This document shows, in pieces, positions 13,501 through 25,500 of a stretch of DNA of 64,000 nt. The DNA comes from Puffinus mauretanicus (taxonomy: Eukaryota; Chordata; Aves; Procellariiformes; Procellariidae), in NCBI GenBank assembly GCA_023333565.1, contig JAJKFH010001548.1, forward strand, positions 1,240,001-1,304,000, given 5' to 3'. The notes beneath the pieces were generated by a model. That model ran no database searches. It saw nothing but the letters and a program-made list of their open reading frames with translations, and was not told the DNA's origin. Within the stretch, counting starts at the first letter, position 1; each line of letters starts with the position of its first letter. A program made the translations under genes and the position numbers.

Positions 13501-16500
13501 AGCTAGGAGCTGCTGAGAGGTCTCCCAGGGGCAAGAAAGCTGTAGCAGTATGGTGGTACAGTAGACCTAGCATCTCGTTCAATCCCCCCACACACCTCAA
13601 AGGCCATGGGTCAGGTCTCCACAGGCAGATACGCTCGCTGGCCTCAGGGCAGTAGCTGGAGGACCACCCAGAGGCAGTACCTGCCAGGGCTTTGGGCAGT
13701 GCTCTTTCCAGGTAAGTTAGGTGAGAGCGGCGAGGTGCCCAAGGGCCTCCGTCCAGTTCCCTGCTCATCTCTGTGCACTCGGAGACAGCTCTGCTGGGAC
13801 CAGCTACGTAGGACCTGGACCATTAACCACAAGTGTCTAAGCTCGGCTGTTAATGAAGCTATCGAGTGCAATTACCAAGGGGACTCTGAGTCCTGCCAGC
13901 TGGGGAGAAAAACAGAATGAAACACTCAGAGGATGTGGAAAGTTTTGCTCAGAGAGGCTGGAAAAAGGGTCAGCTTATTCATAGACTCCAGCACCCAGCA
14001 CCCGCTCCTCGCCGCCCCGGGCTGTAAGCACTATTCGGGGCCGACACCTGGGGCTGGGTCTCACCTGCAGGAATCCAGCCAGTCCTTGCAGGTGGCCGTG
14101 CTAGGAGCCGGCCCCCTAAAATAGCAACCAGAGGCAAACAGGCAGCCTGTAAAGCCATCACCCGGGGGCAAGAGCGTGGCTCCCGCACACGTGTTGTGGG
14201 GGGCGGTGGAAGTGCCCGGCCGAACAATAGCCATCGCTGCAGCCCGCCGGAGACCAGGCTTCCCGCTATTGTCCCGGCCAGCCGGGGCCGGCTGCAGCCA
14301 CCGCTCCTCGGACCGGCCCCCCCGGCAGGGACCAGCGGTCCCGCCACGGGTTTGAAGTAAACACAGCTGAGCCGGAGGCGAGACCCACCCCCTGCAGAGT
14401 CACCCTGCAACCGCCCGCGGGTGCGTGGCAGAGGACGTGCGAGCGGCTCGGTCGGGGGGTCTGCGCACCCGCTGTGCCCTGGGCGCTGTGCGGCACGGGG
14501 ACCCGGTCTGCCCCGGGCACACTCAGAAGGCGCAGAGCTCGCTGCCAAACAGCATATCGGGGCAGGGCAGGGGCCTGCGGGACCCGGCCGCGGGGAGGCA
14601 GGGAACGCTCACTCGCCGCGGTACCTGCACTGGCTGCCCCTGCGCTCCCGCCCACCGCAAACGCCCACTGAACGCTAAGCAGCCGATGGCTCTCCAAAGC
14701 CCGCCTGCCCTTGGCCTGAGCAGCCGCCCCGGGGACTCCTCGCAGCCCTGCCTGAAGGGGAAAAGTTCAGGAATGCAGAAAGGTTAACGGCATGGCTGGC
14801 TCTCCAGGCCTCGGCCAAGTCCGAAGGCTTAAAGATTTAACACATGATCGTATAATTAGTAAACGATCCTCTCCGTCCCCTCCTCTCCCCAGCGCTTTGT
14901 GAGCTCTCCTTGCAGCCACCCTTGGTATTTGGTTGAGATACAGGGTATGGGACCAGGTATAGGGCAGGGACTGGGATCAGCAGGAGGAGGCAGCTCTCAC
15001 CTTCATAAAGCTGGGCATACTGAGGGAATCCCGCCGCTCGCAGCCAGTCGCAAGCTTTCTTGGCTTCGATTTCTGAAAGAGAGCAAAGAACCAGCCTGAG
15101 CATCCCGCCCAGCAGCAGCGATGCTCCCCGCAGCGGCAGCGTGTTCCCCCCAGCTCCCGCTGCCGGAGCGCTCCAGCAGCGCCCGAGCCCGTGTTTCATC
15201 TGCACAAAGCAGCGGAAATGATCGACTGCAAAAACGGGAACCGGGTTGCCCGGGGGTGCGCTGCTGGGCCACGATGCCCGTGCACGGAGGGGGGTCTCTG
15301 CCCAAGGGAGCAGAAACTGCTCGGCTGCAGCCTCTCCGCTAGCACGAGGCAAAGAGGAGGAGGTAACACAGGAGCAATAGGGCCACAAGACACAGTTTTA
15401 ACCTCCCAATGAAACATTTCGTTTCCAAACCCACCAAACCAAATACAATACTTTGCCAGGCAAGAGAGGAAGTTCTTTACTTTTAATAATTAGTTCAGAG
15501 CTCATCAAAGCTTAGGGCCGGTCACTTCATGGGTCGTTTGCAAACACCCCCCAGAAAAGCCTGCCGAAAAAACCTTTCCTTCTCCCTCCTCCTTCCCACC
15601 CCACCTCTTCTTTCAAGTGGGCGTTCATCCTGGCAGGCACCAAAACCCTGATGGTTTTCTACACCCCCCGCCCGGCTGGTTCCCATCCCTCACACATGGT
15701 TCAGCTATCGCCTGGATGAGCCCATCCAATGGCCAGCACTATTTTCTGGGAAATTTCTCAGATTTACAGAACTTGAGGGAAAAAGCCCAATGCGCAGGCA
15801 TTCTCCGCCTCTCTGAACTCAGCATCACCCAAAGCAAGCTGCTGCCTGTGTCGGCAGTCCGTCGGTCTGCTGAGATTTATAATTCTGCCAGTAACAAACA
15901 TTTGACCTCAAGTGTAGAAAACACGACGGCAGTTTCAGGGTCTCGCCCATCGCTCTCAGAGACACCACCCAGCACAGACTGGACTGAGGCCGGATCCACC
16001 CAGAGCAGATTGCAGTGAAACACCCCAATTTCATCACCATCCACCAGCAGCCTCAGCCGAGAGCTCTGGCTGCATTTACCATTACAAAGCTACAGCAGGG
16101 GAAAAAAAAAAAAGCCCAAAACAAGCAGTTCAGTTAAGGATGGGACCAAGCCAAAACCCTGGACCCAAATATTTCAGAAGTTTTGGGAAGAAGGTTTGGA
16201 ATAAGCATCTGCATCTGGGTCCAAACTGTGCAGCTGTCCTTAGCCGTGCCGTGACCCCGGCCAAAATCTGTGGCTGACCCCTCCTGCCCTCGACAGGGCT
16301 CAAACCCAGTAACCCCAGTGGAGACGTGGAGCCCGACAGGGTCAGCCCGGTCCCCGTGGATCACCGCACCCCTCCCGCGCACCCCGGCACCTCCGCGGGG
16401 GAAGGCACCCTGCGGCTGCCGCTGCCCAGCCGGGAGGGCACCAAGACTCGTGCTCCGTGTGAATGGTCTTTGGCCGTGACAGCTCCGGAGAGCCGATCCC

Positions 16501-19500
16501 TCCCGCATCCGCAGGGCGGGTGGGGTCCAAGGTCGGGCATCTCCCATAGACCCCAGCCAACGGACCTGCCAGACCTCCCTCCTGCTCTGCTCCTCCTTCA
16601 CTCACAAGGGAGTCACTGGCCATGGGGCCACCACGGCCAGAGGCTGCAGCTCCGGTGCCCCCAGCAAGAACAGAAACACCGATCTCCCAGCCCGTACTGC
16701 CCCATGACGTCCTGACCCCCCCGCTGTCCCCAGGGAGGGATGGCTCTGGCGTCCCCCCCAGAGAGGACAGCGGAGGGAAGGGCAGCCAGAGGCAGAGCCG
16801 CGTGCCGACTTACCCCTGACGGCGGAGGGGCTGAACCGGTAGAAGAGCATGGCCGGGGTGCCGGCACCGCTCAGCCGGCCGGGGAACGCGCGGGAGCCGT
16901 GTGACACCCAGCGTGGCCGCGGCCGCCCGCGGGGCTGGGGAGCAGCCGGGGGCCAGGGCCGCAGCCCGCAGCAGGATGCTCCCGCGCAGGACTGAGCTCG
17001 GCCGCCCATCGCCCGTCGGAAACGAGGAGTCAGAGCACGACATTTCCTTCCCCTCCGCCGCCTCCTCCCGGCGCAGGGGCTGGCTGGGGGGGCGAGGGGG
17101 AGCGTACCTCTCCTTGCCCCATTTGGAGCCGGGTCCCAGGCTTTGCCCGCCGCAGCGCGTCCTGCATCCCCCCCACAGGCCCCCGCAGCGGGAGCAAGCC
17201 CACCGAGGGCGGGGGGGCTCTGCCCACCCCAGGCGGGAGCCCTCCCCACATGGAAGCGCTGGCACAGAAAAGGTTTCCAAGCGTCCCTGTCCCGGACGGA
17301 GCTGGCGGCCAGCTTCCTCCTCCCGCCCGCCCTTCCCGCAGCCATGCTTTCCCAGGGAAGTGCAGGAAAGGACGGGCAGGCGAACACTCCTGCCGAACAC
17401 ACGGGCGGGTGGTCAACCGCCCGCGGAGGGCACGGCAGCGGCCGCAGCACCAGGGCCGCAGCCGGACGCTGTGCACAGGGTCACCCATTGCAAGCTGTGC
17501 CCTCAGCCCTCCCCGCCACCTCCCCGGGAGCTTCACTGCCAGGGCAAGGTGACGGGGGACCCAAACCCCGCACCGGGCAGCCGGCAGCGCAAGCGCCTGT
17601 TTGCAGCCTCTGCTGGAAACCCAGCCCGAGCCCCCGGGGACACTGCCTGGAGACCCTCCGCTGCCTCGAGCCGGGCAGAACCACGCTGGGCAGAGAAGCC
17701 ACGAGCAGCAGCGATGGAGACGGGTTTCCAACAGGGCTGTGTCTCCAGAAGTGCGGATTCTCTGATGTCTAATAAAGGCTCATCACACACTACCCCCACC
17801 CCTCAGCAGGGCTGGGAAGAGGGTCTCGTTGCCTCCTCTGATCAGCAAATGATCTCATGAGCTTGTAGTAACTTAATATCTTTGCAATCTGTAGTTTAAA
17901 TGTGACGGAAATGATCCCATTCGCTGGAAAAAGCTCCTGATGGTGTGCAACCCTTACGAGCCACCCAAGAATCCCCTCCAGGCAAAGCCTCTGCCCTTCT
18001 CCGGCAGCTGCTGAGGCTGGATGGTGCTTCCCAAGGAAAAGGCATCCACGGCCACTCTCCACATCTCTTGCACCCAACAAGGGGCACATGCTGTGGCCCA
18101 AGTGCCACCGGGGTCCATCAGAAACGCCCCGAGCGGGTCCGGCGGGGGCAGCTCCACCGGCTTGGCTGCTGCAAAGCGACCCGGGGACGGAGGCACTGCT
18201 GGCGGGCGTCTGCCCGGACAGACCGGGAACCCAGACCCTCCCAGCAAGCCAGAACGAGGGGCGGAAAGCAAAAACCGAGAAAGAGAAGAGTCTCTCATTT
18301 TGCTACTGAAAGTGGAAGAAAAGGATGAAAATCAACATGAAAGTGGAAAAAAAGGACAAAATTCCCCTAATCTTCCTGCACAGTCACTGCACCGTGGCAT
18401 TTCCCTGGACATAACCCACCGGCGGGGGAGCACCGAGACCCGCGCCCGGTCTGGGGTGGCTCCGACGGGAACGGCTGCTGGCCGCGGGGAGTTTGGAGCC
18501 TGACATCTCTCCCTCGAGTGCTTTTGGGGCTACAGCTCCCCCACTCTGACCTGGCACAGGCGTGGACGAGGAAAAGCCCGGGAGATGCAATAAAAGCCCT
18601 AACACGAGCGAGCTGGAACAGCGGAGGCCAATGTCATTACAGGCAGGAAAGCCACTTCCCAGAACTCCAGCTCTGCACTTTCGCTTTAAAAATCAAAAAT
18701 AAAAACGAGAAGTCACACCCCAGGATCCCAGCTTCTCACAGCAAGTTTCCAAATCCCCCATAAAAAGTCCCGCACAGCCAATTAGTGTGTGAAAAGAAAA
18801 CCACACCATAAAATTGCCCATACGTTACCTAATGGAAAGCCATGAAACCAGCTGCCCGGCAGATGCGGGCGGCAGCTCCGAGCCTCCGGCTGTCACACTC
18901 CAGCGCTAGCGGGGGGAACGCTCTTTTTTCTTTTCTTTTTGGTGTGTTTTCTTTCCCTCCTGCCTTAAAATAAACTGTTGCCTACAACAGTGACTATGCA
19001 GAAGCGGAGCTCAGCTTCCCTTCCCAGTCTGTAAACAAAAGTATTTGCCTACTTTTTACAGAAATGACAGAAAATCCTGACACATCTCCCAAACCAGGGG
19101 TATGCACCTTCACTGCTTGAAAAAGTGAGGAGCTGAAACAACAGTTTCCCATAGGAAACGCGTATCCTACTGCTGCTGAAGGTTCCGGGGCCGGGGCATT
19201 GCCATGTACGTGAAGTTCCAGGGGAATTAGCTCTGGCTGCGACGCCCAGCGCTGTGCTCACAGAAATCAGGGTCGCCTCTCTGAACTCAGCATCACCCAA
19301 ACGCATCCGAGGGCCAATTCCGGGCCCCTCCGTGCTGACTGAGGGCACCTCTCCCCTTCCAGCGTGCTTAGAAGAGGCGCTGGAGGAAGCCCCCGCGCCG
19401 CCTCCCACGCTCTGCCGGGGCCGCGCTCGCGGCGCTGGACTCACAGCCGGGGCTCGCTGCCCACGCCGACCTGGGCTTTCGGAGCAGGAGAGACACGCCG

Positions 19501-22500
19501 AGTTTTACGCAGCCACGGGCATCCCCCACCCACACGTGGTGTGGCACTCGGCACCGATAAATACCAGTTATCTGTTTCCAGCCCGGCCAGCTCCCAGCAC
19601 CATCCAGCAAACCGCAGAGATTTCAAAGCCGCCAGCACGGACAGGGCACGCAGATAGGAATGAGAAAGCAGTTGGACGCTCTCCCAGATGCAGCAGGTTT
19701 CCATAATTAACCTTCATGCAGTAAATAGGTCTCACAAGTTTTGGGAACTGCTCCTTGCTATGTCGCCAGCAAGGAATTGTTCAAATGCCTCCACCACCTC
19801 CAGCCCCGAAATGCCCTGTCTGCTCCCAAGGGCATCGCTCCCTGGGGGACGCACCAGGCAGGGGGGTGATGGCACTGCGGTGGCACTGCCAGCCCCGGCT
19901 GGCACCCGAGCCCACCGCCGCCCTGTTCATGTCCCAGACAGCCGCTGTGTGGTGCAGATGAACACGAGGGAAATCGTGAGGGAAACCCTACATGAGGGTA
20001 AAAACGATCCTAGAGGTAGCACAGAAATTGCTGGCCAGCGTCTGCGTGGGTGTCAGTACCCGAGCACCGGCCGGTACAACCTGGGCAAGAAGCCCTCTGG
20101 CCACCCATGGGGCAGGGAGACCGAAGCCGTTGGGTTTCTGGATCACCTCCTGCACCACCCTCAAACGTCACCCCAAGCTCCTTCGCTCCCAGCTGCCCTC
20201 CAGCCGCCGGCCGGGTGCCCTCCCTTCCTTCCCCATCGCCCCTGGGCAGTACCTGGCTTCGGCAGATGCTTGCGGCCGTCCTGCCCAGCACCCTGCGCCC
20301 CGGATGGCAGCAGGGCTGGAAACCCCAGCTGGGCAGCAACTCCTCGGGGAGGAGGGAAGGGCCCTGGGACGCCGGACAAATTGCTGCTCTATTGTCAAAG
20401 CAAAGTTTCCAGGCAACAAAAGAGGCTCCACTCCGCAGGTGCCCCCAGCCCGGGGCAGCAGCGGCTCCATGCGGGGTGTGCACGCAGTCTGCCCCAGGCA
20501 GCACCCCAGCAGCCACCCCGGGGAGCGCTCCCCCCGCCTTATCTCTGCCCCGCTCGCATCTCGGCTCAGCTCCAGGGTGGCATGTAACCACGCTTATCAA
20601 CTGGATGCGACAGCTTTGGTTTCCTCTCCTGCAAACGAGCCTAACAGTAGTCTCGAGTCTGTTTTTTTCTGTTCTAAAGGAAGTCAAAACGTGGCCCTTT
20701 GCACCCAAAGCAAGTATAACCTTGTGCTTTGCAGGGCAGAAACGCGACTGTAAGACCACGGCCATGAGGAAGCCCAGGGCAATGCCAGAGCTCGGCTCTG
20801 CACCTCGCCCAGCCAAAAAGCAGCTTCTCCCCTTGCAGGCTGGCACCTGGGACGGGAGGCCATCCGATCTGCAGGGGAACACCACCACTTCCACAAACAT
20901 CACTTTGAGCAATTTAAATCCACGTTTGCAGCCTTTGCTGTCTTTAATAAAGATTGCAAGATAGCACCGAAGTAGCCACATCAGCCCCAAACAAATGAGG
21001 CTCCATCATAGCTTTGCAAAATGCAAACACGTTTGTTACCTTCTTTACTTTAAGAAGGGGAGAAAACTGCTTGTCTCCTTTCAGTATTCACTCCTCTGGG
21101 ACAACAAAGCCTAACGTTCACCTCCAGAGAAGCCAATGTTCATCTTCTGCAGCAGCAAAGCATCTCTTCCTCTCTTGGGGTGTTATTTTAGATGCAACGG
21201 TTGAGCAACGGACATCCATGCTCAAGAGGCATGAGGGAAGAAACCAGCCGGGCTGCGGGACACGCCGGCCGCTGGACGCGGCTGCAGGACGCGGTGGGGT
21301 GGCAGAGACAGACCGAGCCGGGGTCCCCCCGGCACTGCCCTGACGGCTTCCCTTTGCAAGGCAGTGCTGCTCCTGCCTCTTGCTAAGCAAGCCAGAGGAA
21401 TGAGGATGCGGCCAGTCCCCCGGAGCTGGTGGCTGCTCCTCTCCGCAGTTTTAGGTGACACGCAGCACGGCAGGCTGGGCAAAGGCAGGTCTGTGGGTAA
21501 GCCAGGTGAGGCATTCCCTGCGGGGGTGTCCCATTATAGATGCCTGCTCCCCACAGGCACCTCCACTCCTTTGAGTCTTGTAGCCCCTTTGGCCACCCCA
21601 GGACACCTTCTCCTGGCCCTCGGCTTCAGACTGCCCCTGGGAGCACGAGCGCTGCGGTAGCTCAGGGGTTAAACGTCCTGCGTTTGAGTGCTGCAGCTGC
21701 AGAGCAGATGTCTGATGGGAACAAGGGGATGGAAAGGGCACCGATAGGAACAGAAACAAAGGGCCAGGAAGGTGAGGACCCTGATCCGTCCTCCTTGCCT
21801 CCCCCACCTGCATTTTTGCAGCTGCTCTGACCCCAGAGGAACGACAGGGCAGGAACCCGTCCCCTCCTGCGCCCCGGCGAGCGCAGCAGCAAGCCCCCCT
21901 CGCGCGGGAGGAGGGAGCCCAGCAGGAACCTCGGTCTCCACGTCTGAGGAAGGCAACGGCAAAGCAAGCTCAGGGGAGAGAGAGCCTCCGGCTCCAGCCC
22001 ACCCTTGCACCACCCCGAGAAGGTCCGTCAGTGCCGGCACAGCCGACAGCTTGCCTCTGCCCGGATCCAGACTTGGGGTGAAAGGACACCGCCTTCCCTT
22101 TGGCACCAGTTACGTTATTCCCTTCCTGAGTTTCAGGCTGGTATTCACTCTGCTGAGCTGCCTGTTTCTCTACCAATGCATGTCTGTGTGCACGGGACAG
22201 GGAGAAGCCTTCCAGCAAAAATAAGAGTTGGAAAGAAGGTGCTCGTGTGGCTGAAGCACCCAGCAGGAACAAGTGATGCTAGCGAGAGTGACAGCGCTGC
22301 AGCGACGGGATCTGCCTGCAGGTCACTGCCCTTTACCGAGCGAAGAACACCGAGACACGCCAGTACAACCCCAAACTGCTGAAAGAAAAAGATGGCACCC
22401 AACTGCCTGGAATGAGAAGGTACAGCTTTGCAGGTCCACCTGCGTTCCCCCTTCCACACACTCGTGCTCCAACAGCCCTGCGCCTGCAGCCAGCGAGCGA

Positions 22501-25500
22501 CCGCTCACGGGAAAGGGCAGCCTGCCCTGTCCAAACACAATTACCGTGTTCGCAAGGAGCCTGGCGCTGCTTGCACAGCCTTCCCAAAGACTGACGGTTG
22601 TATCAGACACTGTGGTTTCTTCTCAAAAGGTACCTAAGCACATAACCATTTTCTGCAGCAGCCTGTGCACTACACCAAGAAGAGAGCAGGGTTGTGCCTC
22701 CTCCTATTTAAGGTTCCTAATGATGCAACCATTAATTTATTGAATATATGTTGTCATCCATATATGCACTTCTACTGCTGAAGTGGCTGTGATGGCTGGG
22801 TGCTCCCATTTCTGCTATTGGAAACCCAGAAGAGAAGCAAGATGAAAACAGCTGCTCAGATGCTGAAGAAAATTAATCCATCTTGCCCATCCTGTATCCC
22901 ACCCTTTCTAAAATTGCACTGTTGTTTTCCTGTTGATCACCCCACGGGCCTCAGACGCACTTTGCTTGGACTGACGGACGCCGTCCCTCCGAGGGCAGCC
23001 AGCGGTGCCCGAGCTCCCCACCTGACCTCCCAGCTTTGCTAGCGCCGGGGCACGGCATCCATCGGACGCCGCAGGTACTGGCCGAGGCCGCACCTCCCCG
23101 ACGGGGAGGGATCGCATCATGCATTTCTGTACATTGACAACAGCAAGAGTCCATTTTTCCGCTGCTTGGAAGAGCATCGGACCCAACAAAGCGATGCACC
23201 CATAGCCTCCTCCCGCCTCCAGCACACGCTGAGGTTAAAGTCCAGAGAGCTGCATCCCGCTGCTGCTTTCGCCACAGCATTTACACCGCGTGCAGTGCGA
23301 GACCCAACACAAGCCATCACCGAAAGCCAAGGAAGGTCAAGGCAAAGCAAAATGACAATAGTTTGGCTAAAAAGCCAGAATCAGCAGCAGCTCTCGCCTT
23401 TGCAGAGCGCTCTCAACTCCATAATGCAGCATCTGCAGCTAACACACATTTGCATCTCCAGTCAATGCAACCTGCTGCAGTTTCTCTCCTGCACTACCTG
23501 CCTAGGAGCTATCCTCAGCTCCTTCTACTTTTAAATCCAGGCATTGAAGAATAATCGCTTGCTTAATACATGAGGGAATTTCCCCCCACCTTTTATGCAT
23601 TTATTTAGAAGAAACACCAGTGTGTGTTACCAGAGGAACTCCACGGAGCAGCATTCCCTTGTGGTCTTTCTGCAGCTTTTTCCATGCTGTACAGAATTAT
23701 AAACCCATCCGGTTCCCAGCTGAGGAACGCAAAGGCTCCTGTGGCCTTCGGTGGGAGTTCTGCGAGCCCCTGGGGACAGTGAGCCCAGAGCCAGAGCTGT
23801 CACACCCGGTCCGGTGCTGCCCGAGCCAATGGCCAGGCACTGCCACAGCCCCAGTACAGAAATGCATCCTCGCAGGAAGAAATCGGCACTAATTTCTGAG
23901 CAGAGGCACAAGGGATTGCTTTAGGGCTCTTTTCTTCCCTTTTTAAAGGCTGCAATACAAAAATAAGCCAGAATCAAGTATTTCTCCAGCTCTGTGCAAT
24001 AATCTGCCTCCTCCTCCTGCCTCACCAATCCCCTGTTGCAGACTCTGAAGCGCGACTCCGCAGCCATCTCCCCTCCCGCCTGCCTGCAGCGCGCCCTGCA
24101 CCAGCAGCCCACTGGCGTTTGCTTCGGTCAGGCTCTGTCCATCAACCGGTCCCTGCAGCATTGCTGCAGCGGGCCCGGGGAGCTGTGAGCAAAGGCGCTC
24201 GGCACTTCTGCACAGACACCCGCACATGCTAATAGCTAAACTTGTGAAAACCCCATCCCACGTCAGAAAGATCCCTGCAAAATTCAGGTTTTTAACACCA
24301 CGAAGTCCTGCATGTGCAGGTGACCACAACACCTGCAAACGGCGCGCTTGAGGTTCATTTACAGAACGGCCCCCCTGCCCTGCACCGCAGTCTCCTGCCC
24401 GACAGGGACATCTCCCTGCAGTCCTGCTGGAGAAAACTACAAATCAAGGCGTAAAACCAAAAAAACCAAAAACTAGGTTTCAAAAAGCAGCCAAGTAACA
24501 TCTCTCCTGCGAAGGCAGGTCTGAGTATGCTGGGGCAGGACTTTCACCCTGCCAAGGGCTCAGCAAGAAGCCACAGCCCCTTTTGCCATGCCCAGCGCCC
24601 GCAGCACGGCGCGGGCAGCGCCCGCAGCGCAGCTGCTGGCAGCTCCCTCCCGCCCCGCAGCTCGCCCCTCGCCGCCCTGAAGCCCTCTGTGCCCTCCTTT
24701 CCTCTCGCTTAAAACGGCTTCTAAGTAAACCAGCGTCGGCAGGCGATGCCACGTCCCACGGCACGGCTGGCACCGGCACTGCCGCGCTCCCGGGGCCCGG
24801 AGCTGCTGCCTGGCGGGAGGCGGGGGTCAGGCTCTCGGAAAGGCATTTTGGCCTGGGCTCAGGAAACAACCGAAGGTTAGGAGGGGCTGGCACGCCGCGC
24901 AGCCACCGCGCCTTCACCAGCTTGGCTGACTCTCTGAGAAATAAGCCCAAATATTGAAAAGGCTGCAGCTCTATCATGCTTACTGCATCTTAAGCGCGGA
25001 GCAGAGGGGTTGAAAGAAAAGCCACACACAATGCGACTGAACCCGCCTGTACTTTGTCGTATCCATTTCCCCTCTCCTTCCTATCACGCACAGCCGCACC
25101 CTCAGCACTAGTGCCTTACTCCGTCAGGGGCTCAGGGCTCACCAGGCACCTAACCGCGGCCCCTCTCCCAGGGGCACGCTCCCGTCAGGGCAGAAGCTAC
25201 AGATCATTTCAAGGAAAAAAAAAAGATAAAGGAAAATCTGGTCTGTTTTTCAAGAAAAGAAAAAAAAAAAAAAAGCTTAACAACAAAACAAATTACACCT
25301 CCTAACTCTTCCCTCACCCAAAGCCAAAGCAAACTGACTCGCTGCAAAGGGAACACTGTTTTCAAGAAATCTCTGACAAGAAAAAAAGTCATTTTACAGA
25401 CTTTCCCACCTCCCCCCGAAAGCTGGCTGAAACCTCCCAATACAAATACAAAGCTGGGACACGAGCAGACTCACCATGGCAGAAGCTATTAATCCTGGCT

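Larger units (their letters stand above)
12407..15000 (-). other. STARD8 intron within the SAM domain
   Basis: 2.6 kb. It includes a GC-rich segment at about 14,200-14,660, a possible alternative first exon at 14,065-14,158, a short TAAT/CAATTA-containing block near 13,830-13,880, and a perfect plus-strand donor at 13,711. The remainder shows nothing recognisable. Confidence 0.6.

Noticed and set aside
21655..21710. tRNA-like stretch with A-box TAGCTCAGGGG
   Set aside because: No proper B-box (GTTTGAGTG lacks the conserved C) and no cloverleaf could be drawn.
25460..25500. Donor-like CCATG|GTGAGT on the minus strand
   Set aside because: Would leave a one-codon exon in the wrong phase; no promoter context.
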